Below, in pieces: positions 48,106-57,661 of a stretch of 64,000 nt of DNA. The stretch is taken from the NCBI GenBank assembly GCA_000332255.1, contig KB235926.1, positions 2,837,822 through 2,901,821 on the forward strand, in the 5' to 3' direction. Positions within the stretch are counted from its first letter, which is position 1. Every line of letters starts with the position of its first letter. The notes under the pieces are model-generated. The model saw only the letters and a list, made by a program, of their open reading frames with translations. It ran no database searches and was not told the origin of the DNA. Position numbers and translations under genes: made by a program. The DNA is from a cyanobacterium PCC 7702 (GTDB lineage: Bacteria; Cyanobacteriota; Cyanobacteriia; Cyanobacteriales; Nostocaceae).

Positions 48106-49695
48106 ATGGCTATCGGCTACGTTGCGCTAGTACTCCACGCACATTTACCCTTCGTTCGTCATCCAGAAAGTGACTACGTGCTGGAGGAAGAATGGCTTTA
48201 TGAAGCGATTACTGAAACCTACATTCCTTTACTGCGGGTTTTTGAAGGGCTAAAGCGAGACGGTATCGACTTTAAAATTACCATGAGCATGACACCACCT
48301 TTAGTGTCGATGCTCAGAGATCCCCTGCTGCAAGAGCGCTATGATGCTCATTTAGCAAAACTTGAGGAACTTGCAGAACTAGAAGTAGAACACAATGTCC
48401 ACAACGGCCATATCCGCTATTTAGCCGAACATTATGCTACTGAATTCAACGCTACACGAGAAGTTTGGGAACGCTACAAAGGTGATTTGGTAACGGCTTT
48501 TAAAAATTTCCAAGATACAAACAATATCGAAATCATTACCTGCGGTGCTACCCACGGCTACCTACCACTGATGAAAATGTATCCCCAAGCCGTATGGGCT
48601 CAGCTAAAGGTCGCCTGCGAGCATTACGAGGAGACTTTTGGTTGTCCGCCCAGGGGGATTTGGTTACCAGAATGCGCCTACTATGAAGGCTTGGAGCGGA
48701 TGCTAGCAGATGTCGGGCTGCGCTATTTCCTGATAGATGGACATGGTATCTTGTATGCTCGTCCCCGTCCCCGATTTGGTACCTACGCTCCGATTTTTAC
48801 AGAAACGGGTGTAGCTGCTTTTGGACGCGACCACGAATCTTCCCAACAAGTATGGTCTTCTGAAGTGGGTTATCCCGGCGCTCCGGAATATCGCGAGTTT
48901 TACAAGGACTTGGGCTGGGAAGCAGAATACGAGTACATCAAGCCCTACATCATGCCCAACGGTCAGCGGAAGAATACGGGTATTAAATATCATAAAATTA
49001 CCGGTCGTGGCTTGGGTCTGGGAGAAAAGGCGCTTTACGATCCTTACTGGGCAAGAGAAAAAGCCGCTGAACATGCTAGTAATTTCATGTACAACCGCGA
49101 GCGGCAAATTGAACATCTCTACCAAATCATGCAGCGCCCGCCAATTGTAGTATCCCCTTACGATGCCGAATTATTCGGACACTGGTGGTATGAAGGACCT
49201 TGGTTTATTGATTATTTATTCCGCAAGTCCTGGTACGACCAACAAACATATCAAATGACCCACCTTGCGGATTACCTGCGAGCAAATCCCACTCAGCAAG
49301 TTTGTCGTCCTTCCCAATCAAGTTGGGGTTTTAAGGGTTTCCACGAGTATTGGTTGAACGATACAAATGCGTGGATTTACCCACACTTGCACAAAGCGAC
49401 CGAACGCATGATTGAGCTTTCTAAGCAAGAACCAGCAGATGAGTTGGAGTGGAGAGCACTCAATCAAGCAGCACGAGAGTTACTTTTGGCACAATCTTCG
49501 GACTGGGCTTTTATTATGCGGACGGGAACAATGGTTCCCTATGCAATAAGAAGGACGCGATCGCACCTGATGCGATTTAACAAGCTCTATGAAGACATTA
49601 AAATCGGCAAAATTGATAGTGGTTGGCTCGAAAAAGTTGAGCTGATTGATAATATCTTCCCTAATATTAATTATCGCGTCTATCGTCCGCTATAA
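48106..49695 (+). CDS. Glycoside hydrolase family 57 protein, probable 1,4-alpha-glucan branching enzyme
   Basis: 529 residues. The N-terminus GYVALVLHAHLPFVRHPE is the GH57 opening. GIWLPECAYYEGLERML holds the catalytic Glu region, and SPYDAELFGHWWYEGPWFI supplies the acid/base Asp region. The C-terminal DUF1957 helical part (WAFIMRTGTMVPYAIRRTRSHLMRF) is typical of GH57 branching enzymes. It would make alpha-1,6 branches in glycogen. A strong terminator follows. Confidence 0.9.
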   Translation: MAIGYVALVLHAHLPFVRHPESDYVLEEEWLYEAITETYIPLLRVFEGLKRDGIDFKITMSMTPPLVSMLRDPLLQERYDAHLAKLEELAELEVEHNVHNGHIRYLAEHYATEFNATREVWERYKGDLVTAFKNFQDTNNIEIITCGATHGYLPLMKMYPQAVWAQLKVACEHYEETFGCPPRGIWLPECAYYEGLERMLADVGLRYFLIDGHGILYARPRPRFGTYAPIFTETGVAAFGRDHESSQQVWSSEVGYPGAPEYREFYKDLGWEAEYEYIKPYIMPNGQRKNTGIKYHKITGRGLGLGEKALYDPYWAREKAAEHASNFMYNRERQIEHLYQIMQRPPIVVSPYDAELFGHWWYEGPWFIDYLFRKSWYDQQTYQMTHLADYLRANPTQQVCRPSQSSWGFKGFHEYWLNDTNAWIYPHLHKATERMIELSKQEPADELEWRALNQAARELLLAQSSDWAFIMRTGTMVPYAIRRTRSHLMRFNKLYEDIKIGKIDSGWLEKVELIDNIFPNINYRVYRPL

Positions 49696-49717
49696 ATAGT
49701 ATAAATAGCATGAAAAT

Positions 49718-49760
49718 AGGGTGAGTAAAAAAAGCAGCATTACTCACCCTGATTTTTTTT
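49718..49760 (+). terminator. Terminator after the GH57 gene
   Basis: AGGGTGAGTAA (49718-49728) pairs with TTACTCACCCT (49740-49750), a perfect 11-bp stem, followed by eight T residues. It is one of the clearest terminators in the window. Confidence 0.92.
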
Positions 49761-49861
49761 AATAATGAGTCAAGAACAAACAAAATTCGGGTTTTCTAGC
49801 TTCCAGCAACTTTTGTTTTCAAGTCTTCCTAAAAAACACCATAACAACAAAACAGCTACTT

Positions 49862-50293
49862 TTAAGCACATTGCAACTGTTCGCTCAAACGCTGTTCCAA
49901 TACCTCTAACAAACTATCCACATCCTTACCAACTTGTTCAAAACAAGTCGGAGGTGCTGGTTGCGGTTCAAAATGAATTAACTTGATTTGGTCTTTACCT
50001 ATGGCGATCATCACAACTTCTACTTCTGGTTGATGGTGATCCACAATTCCCAGTACTTCCTGAAGTCTGTTCTCTACTTTGCAATTTAAGTTTTCTATTG
50101 CTTGTTTGGGACAATAAACAAAATGTGGCTGCGGTTGCAAGTCAATACCTATAGTACCCTTGCTATCACCATTTTCTATCCACAAACCCCAAGACAGGGC
50201 TGCTAATTCTAACTGATGTGTTTTCACAAATCGATCTAATTGGCGACACCAGTTACCCTCTGGTGATTCCGGTTCGGTAGTAGCAAATATCAT
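49862..50293 (-). CDS. Conserved cyanobacterial protein, possibly carboxysome chaperone CcmS
   Basis: 143 residues from the ATG at 50293; the frame extends to 50329 but the shorter start fits a small soluble protein best. Key segments are WGLWIENGDSKGTIGIDLQPQPHFVYCPK, split by a loop, then LNCKVENRLQEVLGIVDHH and IKLIHFEPQPAPP. I recall this pattern from proteins annotated as beta-carboxysome assembly factor CcmS, but no carboxysome gene is nearby and the memory is not certain, so no symbol is given. Confidence 0.75.
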   Translation of the reverse strand: MIFATTEPESPEGNWCRQLDRFVKTHQLELAALSWGLWIENGDSKGTIGIDLQPQPHFVYCPKQAIENLNCKVENRLQEVLGIVDHHQPEVEVVMIAIGKDQIKLIHFEPQPAPPTCFEQVGKDVDSLLEVLEQRLSEQLQCA

Positions 50294-50806
50294 ATTCACT
50301 AGAGAACAAACAACAGTCTTTTCAAACAAGCAGAACCTTTGTTTTTGGATGATGATATTCTACCTGTATTTTGTCACTCAGCATCGCCCCACATGTTGAT
50401 GGAACTGATAAGCTGATACTGTTTCTCCAAATCCACGACTAAAAATGTTCCTAGCTTGTAGTCAGTACTTAGGTACTCTCTACGAACTATGTGCTTTTAA
50501 GAATTGATTTTCTTGCCGTGGTGCTATTGATCCTTGCTGATTTTGGCAGGTAAAATTTTGAAATCCCACGACCTGTGTTTGTTTTGTCTTATGATTGAGA
50601 TCATCACAATTAATGGGGTAGGTTCCTAGTCCCGTTCTCAAATTGGAAATTTTGCTGCTTTGTCACAGCAATCGTCGCTTCAGTACAAGCTGTTTTTCTG
50701 TTTTGACGCTCGCAAAGACTTAAAGATAGGGAAATGTAAAAAAGTACTTAAGAATTTTAAAGTTTTTTATAAAAACGTAACAAAATCAAAATAAAGAAAA
50801 ACTCTA

Positions 50807-50832
50807 CCTACCCAGTACTAATTCTGGGTAGG
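50807..50832. promoter_or_regulatory. Inverted repeat upstream of the ArsR-type gene
   Basis: CCTACCCAG (50807-50815) and CTGGGTAGG (50824-50832) form a perfect 9-bp stem with an 8-nt loop. No T-run follows, so it is an operator or a 5' leader hairpin rather than a terminator. Confidence 0.6.
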
Positions 50833-50867
50833 AAGGAAGACTATTGCCGAATTGATTTTGCAGAAAA

Positions 50868-50891
50868 CTAATTAGATTTTTATCTAATTAG
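50868..50891. promoter_or_regulatory. Probable autoregulatory operator of the ArsR-type gene
   Basis: CTAATTAGAT-TTTT-ATCTAATTAG is a perfect 10-bp inverted repeat ending 13 bp before the start codon, a place where a bound ArsR-type repressor would block transcription or translation. Confidence 0.75.
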
Positions 50892-50904
50892 ATGTTAACA
50901 AAAT

Positions 50905-51474
50905 ATGAAAACAGAACAATTTCGAATCTTGCTACATTTTTTTAAAGCATTAGCAGATGAAAGTCGATTAAAAATATTGAGTTTTCTCGCTAACCAAGAG
51001 TGTAGCGTGGAAGAGTTAGCAGTGCTGCTAAAACTTAGGGAGCCAACGATTTCCCATCATTTAGCGAAACTAAAAGAAGTAAATTTAGTGGTAATGCGTC
51101 CTGAAGGCAATACCCGCCTTTATCAACTAGATGGTGGAACTTTGCAAAGCGTCACCAGAGATATTTTGACGCCAGAGAATATTGCTTCTTGGGTTGAAGA
51201 TAAGGATATTGAAGCTTGGGAAAGAAAAATACTGCATACCTATATAGAGGGCGATCGCCTCAAAGAAATACCCTCTAGTCGCAAAAAACGCTTCATCATT
51301 CTCAAGTGGTTAGCAAATAAATTTGAGGTAGGACTTCAGTATCCAGAAACATTGGTAGATGAAACTCTCAAGCGCTATTATCCTGATGTTGATAGCATTA
51401 AGCAGGAGCTAATTGACTACCAGCTTATGCAGCGAGAAAACGGGATTTATTGGCGTCGTGCACAGGAGGAATGA
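50905..51474 (+). CDS. ArsR-family regulator with DUF2087 C-terminal domain
   Basis: 189 residues. A winged HTH occupies residues 5-80 (FFKALADESRLKILSFLANQ, EPTISHHLAKLKEVNLV) and a DUF2087 domain lies at about 115-185 (RKKRFIILKWLANKF ... RYYPDVDSIKQELIDYQLMQRENGIYWR). There is no CVC-type metal site in the recognition helix, so a metal sensor role is doubtful. Target genes are unknown. It is probably autoregulated through the palindrome directly in front. Confidence 0.9.
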   Translation: MKTEQFRILLHFFKALADESRLKILSFLANQECSVEELAVLLKLREPTISHHLAKLKEVNLVVMRPEGNTRLYQLDGGTLQSVTRDILTPENIASWVEDKDIEAWERKILHTYIEGDRLKEIPSSRKKRFIILKWLANKFEVGLQYPETLVDETLKRYYPDVDSIKQELIDYQLMQRENGIYWRRAQEE

Positions 51475-51788
51475 GAGGATAAGATATCTAACCTCTATTA
51501 ATTTCATTTTGATATTCATGAGATAGAAATCAAAATAAAAGGGAGAAATGACAACTCTAGTGTGAAAAAATACTTGAGATCGTATACCTAAATTCAAAAA
51601 TTGCCCGCAGCTGGTATAATTTACTAGGAGATTGCAGCCAAACGGCAAATATCTAGCAGAACTAATGCTACGAACAGCAATCGCTTCCGGAAATTCCACG
51701 TTGTGGAAGCAAGTATACCACAGCCAGCTGCAGGCAATTTGAAGCCGCAAGCAGAGATAATGGATGGAAAAGCAGCTTCTTTGGCCTG
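51475..51788. other. Intergenic region between the ArsR-type gene and natA-like gene
   Basis: 314 bp between convergent genes. A small perfect hairpin TTCCAC-GTT-GTGGAA (51694-51708) might end one of the transcripts, but no T-run is present. Confidence 0.5.
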
Positions 51789-52568
51789 CTATTTTCCCAA
51801 ATAAGCTTCCAAAACTTTGGGATGGCACTGAATTTCTTCTGGTGTTCCATCAGCTAAATTTTTACCTTCAGCCATGACCCATACGCGATTGCACAGCGAC
51901 ATAATCACATCCATATTGTGTTCGATAATTAAAAAAGTCATGCCCGCTTTATTCCAGCTGACAATGCGATCGCATATCTCATCAATTAATCTGGGATTAA
52001 CACCAGCAGCAGGTTCATCCAACAGAATTAACTTCGGGTTAGCCATCAGCGCTCGTCCGATTTCCAGTAGCTTGCGCTGTCCGCCAGAGAGACTACCGGC
52101 GTAATCAGTAGCTTTGGAGGCTAAACCAACTGATTCTAAGATCGCCATCGCTCGTTCTCGATGTTGTTTTTCTTCTTTAGCAATCACCAGTGGTTGGAAC
52201 TGTACTTGCCAAAATTTTTCGCCAGTTTGTTTTTGCGCTGCTAGCAGCATATTGTCCAGTACTGATAAGCGCGAGAGAGCGCGCGCCACTTGAAACGTAC
52301 GTACTAGTCCTTCCCGAGCAATTTGATGTGGTGGCAAGTGTTGAATTGGCTTACCATCGAAAATGACTCGCCCTTTATCGGGACGGATAAAGTTGGACAA
52401 GAGGTTAAATAATGTAGTTTTTCCAGCACCGTTCGGGCCGATCAAACCAGTAATGCTTCCGCAGGTCACTTGAATTTCCGCATCTTGCACTGCTTTGATC
52501 CCGCCAAAACTTTTACAAAGTCCGGTTGCAACTAGTAAAGGGGGTGGGGATGAATCGCTATTTACCAA
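51789..52568 (-). CDS. natA: Branched-chain/neutral amino acid ABC transporter ATPase, LivG/NatA-like
   Basis: 259 residues starting at TTG, overlapping the permease gene by 11 bp. Walker A is GLIGPNGAGKTTLFNLL, the signature is LSGGQRKLLEIGRALM and Walker B is LILLDEPAAGVNP. The C-terminal GTPEEIQCHPKVLEAYLGK ending is typical of LivG. It powers the permease. The symbol is inferred from the NatC-like partner and is tentative. Confidence 0.88.
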   Translation of the reverse strand: MVNSDSSPPPLLVATGLCKSFGGIKAVQDAEIQVTCGSITGLIGPNGAGKTTLFNLLSNFIRPDKGRVIFDGKPIQHLPPHQIAREGLVRTFQVARALSRLSVLDNMLLAAQKQTGEKFWQVQFQPLVIAKEEKQHRERAMAILESVGLASKATDYAGSLSGGQRKLLEIGRALMANPKLILLDEPAAGVNPRLIDEICDRIVSWNKAGMTFLIIEHNMDVIMSLCNRVWVMAEGKNLADGTPEEIQCHPKVLEAYLGK

Positions 52569-53697
52569 GGGTAAGTTCCTCCTTTTTGCCTAGGATACCT
52601 TGAGGACGCCAAATCATCAGTACCATCAAGATCAGTCCTATTACCATGATGCGAAATGCACCCAACTGATCGGAGGAAAGGTTGGTAAAAATTCTCGGTA
52701 AGAATTCGCGAGTCAGGGTGTCGTAAGCAAAGTAAATTACTGCTCCCAGGATAGTACCGACGTTGTTTCCAGAGCCTCCCAAAATTACCATAGTCCACGC
52801 ATCAAATGTTAACTGTGGTTGAAAATTATCAGGGTAAATAGCACTGAGTTGCCATGCGAACAAAGCGCCAGCAATACCAGCGATCGCCCCACCCAACATA
52901 AAAGATTGCAATTTATACCAAAAGACATTTTTACCCAGAGCTTTGGGAACCTCTTCATCTTCGCGAATTGCTTTTAGCACTCGTCCCCAAGGCGATCGTA
53001 CCAACACCTCCAGTCGCCAGAACACAAAGGCCAAAACTAACAGTGACAATAACATCAAACCTGCCTTGGGTTCATAATCGTACAGAGCTATTATTCCGGA
53101 AATATAAATTGCTGCTGCTAGTAACCCCAGTAAACCTCCTCCCAACAAACGCAAGATAAAATCTGGCTTTTTACGTACCTGTTTGGGCGAATCAACTAAC
53201 TTTGAGGTACCCTTGGAACGAATCCAACGCCATAGCCAATAAAAAGTAATAACAGCAAGTAAAGTTAACAACCCGATCATGACTAACTTTAGCAATAAAT
53301 TGGGTTGCAAATTGGCTAGTGGTATGGGATAGCTTTGTATGCCAAAAGCTCCAGATATCCATGTGTTACCGACAGGTAAATCCTGGTTATTAACTATGAG
53401 GCGAATTAATTCGCCAACGCCGATAGTGACAATTGCTAGGTAATCTTCTCGCAAACGCAAAGTTACAAAGCCAATTACCAAACCCAGCAAAGCTGCTAAA
53501 ATTGCTCCTATCAGTGCTGCCAGCAGCAGGGGAACTCCTTTTAAACTTAACAACACAGTCGTGTAAGCTCCCAATGTCATAAACGCCACATGACCAAAGT
53601 TAATTAGACCTGTAAAACCCCACTGCAAATTCAGTCCCAAGCTAAACAAAGCAAAAATTGATGTCGAAAGTGCTAAAAAAACTAGATATTGAACCAT
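52558..53697 (-). CDS. natC: Branched-chain/neutral amino acid ABC transporter permease, LivM/NatC-like
   Basis: 379 residues with about ten membrane segments. Family motifs are NLQWGFTGLINFGHVAFMTLGAY, LREDYLAIVTIGVGELIRLIV, SPWGRVLKAIREDEEVPKALG and VILGGSGNNVGTILGA. A hydrophilic insertion (about 170-190, RSKGTSKLVDSPKQVRKK) makes it longer than LivM of enterobacteria. It pairs with the NatD-like permease encoded at the left end of the window. The ATPase gene overlaps its 3' end. Confidence 0.9.
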   Translation of the reverse strand: MVQYLVFLALSTSIFALFSLGLNLQWGFTGLINFGHVAFMTLGAYTTVLLSLKGVPLLLAALIGAILAALLGLVIGFVTLRLREDYLAIVTIGVGELIRLIVNNQDLPVGNTWISGAFGIQSYPIPLANLQPNLLLKLVMIGLLTLLAVITFYWLWRWIRSKGTSKLVDSPKQVRKKPDFILRLLGGGLLGLLAAAIYISGIIALYDYEPKAGLMLLSLLVLAFVFWRLEVLVRSPWGRVLKAIREDEEVPKALGKNVFWYKLQSFMLGGAIAGIAGALFAWQLSAIYPDNFQPQLTFDAWTMVILGGSGNNVGTILGAVIYFAYDTLTREFLPRIFTNLSSDQLGAFRIMVIGLILMVLMIWRPQGILGKKEELTLGK

Positions 53698-53862
53698 AAG
53701 AATTTAGTCATTAATTAGTGATTTCTAGTTGGTGGACTTGGCGCAGACTTCCTTGAGCGTTTTGCAGCTAGGAAGGAACTAGTAGTTGATATTTGGCGAT
53801 TAGTTATTTGGTTAGGCTTTTGTTTTAGCCTTGCAGCCCAGTCGTTAATCAAAGCTTATTTT

Positions 53863-54105
53863 ATGGGAAAACTAAGTTTTGAGCGTACTTGGCGGATAGT
53901 ATTTATGAATTTGCTGCGATTGAGAATTCATCATTTAATCGAGCATTTAGCCGATGAAGAACTGGAGGTTGTTTGGGACAGTATTTATAAGTTACATTGT
54001 GATTTTTATATGCTAGAAGCCATACGGGAAGTCAAGCGCTCCCAGCAACCGTGGGATACCCTTACCCACGAAGAAGCAACCCAATTGTTAATAGCTAATA
54101 GCTGA
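53863..54105 (+). CDS. Probable antitoxin of a type II toxin-antitoxin pair
   Basis: 80 residues from the ATG at 53863; an internal ATG at 53905 would give 66 residues beginning MNLLRLRIHHLIEHLADEEL, which looks more like known small antitoxins. The helical start and the acidic C-terminus (EVKRSQQPWDTLTHEEATQLL) are consistent with an antitoxin that wraps a toxin. It lies 52 bp before a RelE/ParE-like toxin gene. The assignment rests on size, order and neighbour. Confidence 0.65.
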   Translation: MGKLSFERTWRIVFMNLLRLRIHHLIEHLADEELEVVWDSIYKLHCDFYMLEAIREVKRSQQPWDTLTHEEATQLLIANS

Positions 54106-54157
54106 TTGTTAAAATCTGCCGTTAGCGATTAACCATATAATTATTTGAACTATACAC

Positions 54158-54409
54158 ATGGAAGTGCGCTATGCACGGTCTTTTTTAACAGACCTTAGAA
54201 ATTTAGAATCAGCTGCCTACCAGCGAGTTTATCACTTTGTTTTCGTAGAATTTCTAGAAAAGGGCTTACTGCATTATTTACCCCAAATGCGCCAAATCGA
54301 TAATGAAGGTATTTTTTATCGCTTGACTCTCGATAATTACTTAATCGGTATAGAACAAAGAGGTGGAATTGTGAAATTTCTGCGCGTCATACCCATGCCA
54401 GATGTTTAG
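54158..54409 (+). CDS. RelE/ParE-superfamily toxin
   Basis: 83 residues with VRYARSFLTDLRNLESAAYQRV at the N-terminus and YRLTLDNYLIGIEQRGGIVKFLRV at the C-terminus, the helix pair plus beta sheet of RelE/ParE toxins. Whether it cleaves mRNA on ribosomes or inhibits gyrase is not decidable from sequence. The gene follows its likely antitoxin and precedes pgi. Confidence 0.75.
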   Translation: MEVRYARSFLTDLRNLESAAYQRVYHFVFVEFLEKGLLHYLPQMRQIDNEGIFYRLTLDNYLIGIEQRGGIVKFLRVIPMPDV

Positions 54410-54513
54410 AGCGAGCAGCAAGTCTACACTAAAAAACTATATAAGAGGAAAAGGTATGGCTCAAACCTTGACTTAAACTGGTTTTTGAGAAGCACTTTAG
54501 TTGAGATTTCCCT

Positions 54514-56100
54514 ATGGACGCAACGGCACTTTGGCAACGATACCAGGAATGGCTATATTTCCATGAAGGATTGGGATTTTATCTGGACGTAAGCCGGATG
54601 CGATTTGACGATACCTTTGTCAAAAAATTGCAGCCAAAGTTTGAGAAGGCTTTTGCGGATATGGCGGAACTGGAAAAGGGAGCGATCGCTAACCCCGACG
54701 AAAATCGTATGGTCGGACATTATTGGCTGCGCAATCCCGATCTTGCTCCCACTCCGGAACTGACACAAGAAATTGTTAGCACCATAGAGCAAATAGAAAT
54801 ATTTGCAGAAAAGATCCACACAGGTGCCATTCATCCTCCCAAAGCACCCCGTTTTACCGATATTATCTCTATTGGTATTGGTGGTTCTGCTCTTGGTCCG
54901 GAATTTGTTGCCCAAGCTTTAGCCCCAGATTTTCCACCCTTAGCAATTCACTTTATTGACAACACCGATCCTGCTGGATTCGATCGTGTTTTAACTCAGG
55001 TGCGAAATCGCCTCGCCAGCACTTTGGTGTTGGTAATTTCCAAATCTGGAAGTACCCCAGAACCGCGCAATGGCATGCTCGAAGTCAAAAAAGCTTACAC
55101 GGGACAAAACTTGGACTTTGCTAATTACGCGATCGCAATTACCATGCCTGATAGCAATCTGGACAAGGTTGCTAAATCAGAAGGATGGCTAGCAAGGTTT
55201 CCCATGTTTGATTGGGTAGGCGGACGCACCTCGGAAATGTCTGCTGTCGGACTTGTACCAGCAGCTTTGCAAGGAATTAATATCCGCGAAATGCTCGAGG
55301 GTGCTAAACAAATGGATGACGCTACCCGCGTACCCGAACTGAAAAATAACCCAGCAGCCTTACTAGCTTTGTCTTGGTATTACGCTGGTAACGGTCGGGG
55401 TGAAAAAGATATGGTTATTCTACCTTACAAAGATAGTCTACTCCTATTTAGCCGTTACTTACAACAACTAGTAATGGAATCTTTAGGCAAAGAAAAAGAC
55501 CTGGACGGCAATATTGTTCATCAAGGCATCGCCGTATACGGCAACAAAGGCTCTACCGATCAACACGCATACGTCCAACAATTGCGTGAAGGTGTGCCAA
55601 ATTTCTTTGCTACGTTTATTGAAGTTCTAGAAGACCGCAAGGGTTCATCTTTTGAAATCGAACCAGGAATTACCTCGGGCGATTATCTTTCCGGTTTTTT
55701 GCAAGGAACGCGACAAGCACTGTACGAAAATCATCGCGATTCTATTACAGTCACTATTCCTCAAGTTAGTCCGCGCACGGTAGGAGCATTAATAGCTTTG
55801 TACGAACGCGCTGTGGGCTTATATGCCAGTTTAATCAATGTTAACGCTTACCACCAACCGGGTGTAGAAGCTGGCAAAAAAGCCGCCGCTGCCATACTTG
55901 AATTGCAAAAGAAAGTGGTAGAAGTCCTGCAAACAACAAAAACACCACTGAGTTTGGAAGAAATTGCCCAAAAAGCAGGCGCCAGCGAGCAAATTGAATG
56001 CATTTACACGATCGTACGCCACCTGTACGCTAATCAACGCGGTGTAGTATTGCAAGGCAATCTCGGTCAACCTAGCAACCTGAAAGTTTCTATCCCTTAA
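54514..56100 (+). CDS. pgi: Glucose-6-phosphate isomerase
   Basis: 528 residues, cyanobacterial type. Signature sequences are [49 protein letters not shown] and [16 protein letters not shown], covering the sugar-phosphate site and catalytic Glu/His. It interconverts glucose-6-phosphate and fructose-6-phosphate between glycolysis, the oxidative pentose phosphate pathway and glycogen metabolism. A likely terminator follows at 56168. Confidence 0.96.
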   Translation: MDATALWQRYQEWLYFHEGLGFYLDVSRMRFDDTFVKKLQPKFEKAFADMAELEKGAIANPDENRMVGHYWLRNPDLAPTPELTQEIVSTIEQIEIFAEKIHTGAIHPPKAPRFTDIISIGIGGSALGPEFVAQALAPDFPPLAIHFIDNTDPAGFDRVLTQVRNRLASTLVLVISKSGSTPEPRNGMLEVKKAYTGQNLDFANYAIAITMPDSNLDKVAKSEGWLARFPMFDWVGGRTSEMSAVGLVPAALQGINIREMLEGAKQMDDATRVPELKNNPAALLALSWYYAGNGRGEKDMVILPYKDSLLLFSRYLQQLVMESLGKEKDLDGNIVHQGIAVYGNKGSTDQHAYVQQLREGVPNFFATFIEVLEDRKGSSFEIEPGITSGDYLSGFLQGTRQALYENHRDSITVTIPQVSPRTVGALIALYERAVGLYASLINVNAYHQPGVEAGKKAAAAILELQKKVVEVLQTTKTPLSLEEIAQKAGASEQIECIYTIVRHLYANQRGVVLQGNLGQPSNLKVSIP

Positions 56101-56167
56101 AAGACTTAGCAGCCACAGTTGCCACTCACTAGCAATATTTGTACCAAGTTAATAATATTTATAATTG

Positions 56168-56214
56168 AGCATCTGAAGTTGAAGGTCAAGCCTCAATTTT
56201 TAGGATGCTTTTTT
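56168..56214 (+). terminator. Probable terminator after pgi
   Basis: AGCATC (56168-56173) pairs with GATGCT (56204-56209), followed by six T residues. An alternative inner pairing TTGAG/CTCAA overlaps it. Confidence 0.5.
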
Positions 56215-56285
56215 CAAATGCTACCAGACAGCAAGATACATATTTTAAGATTTCTTACTATAGATGGAATTTTACAACTTAGAGT

Positions 56286-57044
56286 ATGGCAGGACATAGT
56301 AAATGGGCAAATATTAAACGTCAAAAGGCTGTAGTAGACGCAAAAAAGGGTAAGACATTTACTCAACTTTCACGTGCAATCATCGTTGCTGCCAGAAATG
56401 GTATCCCGGATCCGGCTGGAAATTTTCAACTACGCACAGCGATAGAAAAGGCGAAAGCAGCTGGTATACCCAATGAAAATATTGAAAGAGCGATCGCTAA
56501 AGGTGCTGGTACTTTGGAAAGCAATGCTTCTCAACTGGAAGCAATTCGTTACGAAGGTTACGGTCCCGGAGGAGTTGCGATCTTAATTGAAGCTCTCACA
56601 GATAACCGCAACCGTACTGCTGCGGAGTTACGTACTGCCTTTGGTAAAAATGGTGGTAATCTTGGTGAAACAGGATGTGTCAGCTGGATGTTTGACCAAA
56701 AAGGCGTCTGTACCGTCGAAAATGTAGAAGATGAAGAGCAGCTTTTAGAAGCATCCCTAGAAGGTGGTGCTGAATCCTATGAAATCACACCCGAAAAAAC
56801 CGCTGAGGTGTTCACAACTGTCACAAATTTAGAAAACCTCACCCGGGTTCTTAAAGAAAAAGGCTTTCAAGTAACGGATGCAGAATGGCGCTGGATTCCC
56901 AACAATAGTGTGGAAGTCTCCGATCCCCAACAAGCACGATCGCTCCTCAAGCTCATTGAGACTCTAGAAGACTTAGATGATGTACAAAATGTCACCACTA
57001 ATTTTGAAATGTCAGAACAACTAATGACTGCAAGCATGACATAA
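56286..57044 (+). CDS. yebC: YebC/PmpR family regulatory protein
   Basis: 252 residues beginning [22 protein letters not shown], the near-invariant opening of the family. [36 protein letters not shown] and [35 protein letters not shown] are also typical. Family members act as DNA-binding regulators or, in some bacteria, as translation factors helping proline stretches. It is monocistronic, with a terminator at 57204. Confidence 0.95.
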   Translation: MAGHSKWANIKRQKAVVDAKKGKTFTQLSRAIIVAARNGIPDPAGNFQLRTAIEKAKAAGIPNENIERAIAKGAGTLESNASQLEAIRYEGYGPGGVAILIEALTDNRNRTAAELRTAFGKNGGNLGETGCVSWMFDQKGVCTVENVEDEEQLLEASLEGGAESYEITPEKTAEVFTTVTNLENLTRVLKEKGFQVTDAEWRWIPNNSVEVSDPQQARSLLKLIETLEDLDDVQNVTTNFEMSEQLMTASMT

Positions 57045-57083
57045 TCATTAATTAGGTCTTAAATCTTCAATTAGCTCTATTGT

Positions 57084-57136
57084 CAGTAGTGAGCGATTTA
57101 TCGCTTTCAACTACAGGGCTAAAGCCCTAACTGCGA
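57084..57136. repeat. Folded intergenic repeat related to the 32-kb copies
   Basis: GCGAT-TT-ATCGC and GGGCT-AA-AGCCC hairpins lie between an AGTAGT arm and a TAACT arm, the same architecture as the repeats at 32.1 kb, with diverged sequence. Confidence 0.55.
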
Positions 57137-57203
57137 ACTTTTTGAAAGCTAGGTATCAGAACTGAATTTAGAGAAATTTCAGACTTGTCAAAAAATACCA
57201 ATT

Positions 57204-57233
57204 AGTCTCGCCTGGTCTTAGCGGGGCTTTTTC
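57204..57233 (+). terminator. Terminator after yebC
   Basis: AGTCTCGC (57204-57211) pairs with GCGGGGCT (57221-57228) with two G-T pairs, followed by a T-run. It lies about 160 bp after the yebC stop codon. Confidence 0.7.
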
Positions 57234-57632
57234 TTCATAATCACATTTTGTTTTTTCGAGGAGGAAGAAAATTTTTAACTATAAGTCAGATAGACAAAAA
57301 TTTTGCAATTTAGTAAAGCTTTTAGCTAAAAATTAAGGACGTTCAAGGAAACAAACTGCAAAATATAAAGAAAGAATAGAAATAATAAATAATCAACTCT
57401 TTTTTGTGTTTCATATCAAGAAATTTGGGATTTGCCAATTTGTAGACTTCTTAAAATTACTTAACGGATGAGGACATCTTATCTGAGTCAGTAGTAGAGT
57501 CCTTGGCAATTAAAATAGGGTTAGTCTTTACCTTTCTCAATTCCAAGTTACTATAACTTTTTTATTAAAAAAATACATAACATTTCCATAGAAATAACAC
57601 AAAAAATACACAACTAATTTAGATAATTAAAA

Positions 57633-57650
57633 CTGTCGATATATAGACAG
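57633..57650. promoter_or_regulatory. Imperfect palindrome before the His-rich protein gene
   Basis: CTGTC-GATATATA-GACAG lies 12 bp before the start codon at 57662. It could be an operator or a leader hairpin. Confidence 0.45.
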
Positions 57651-57661
57651 CATAAACAAAT

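Larger units (their letters stand above)
50294..50904. other. Regulatory region upstream of the ArsR-type gene
   Basis: 611 bp between divergent genes with no open frame. Its last 100 bp hold two strong inverted repeats listed separately. The rest is featureless. Confidence 0.55.
57045..57661. other. Intergenic region between yebC and the His-rich protein gene
   Basis: 617 bp, no open frame. It holds a folded repeat (57084-57136), the yebC terminator (57204-57233) and an imperfect palindrome just before the next gene (57633-57650). The rest is AT-rich. Confidence 0.6.

Noticed and set aside
49765..49986. 73-codon open frame after the GH57 terminator
   Set aside because: It overlaps the CcmS-like gene on the other strand, which has a much stronger protein pattern.
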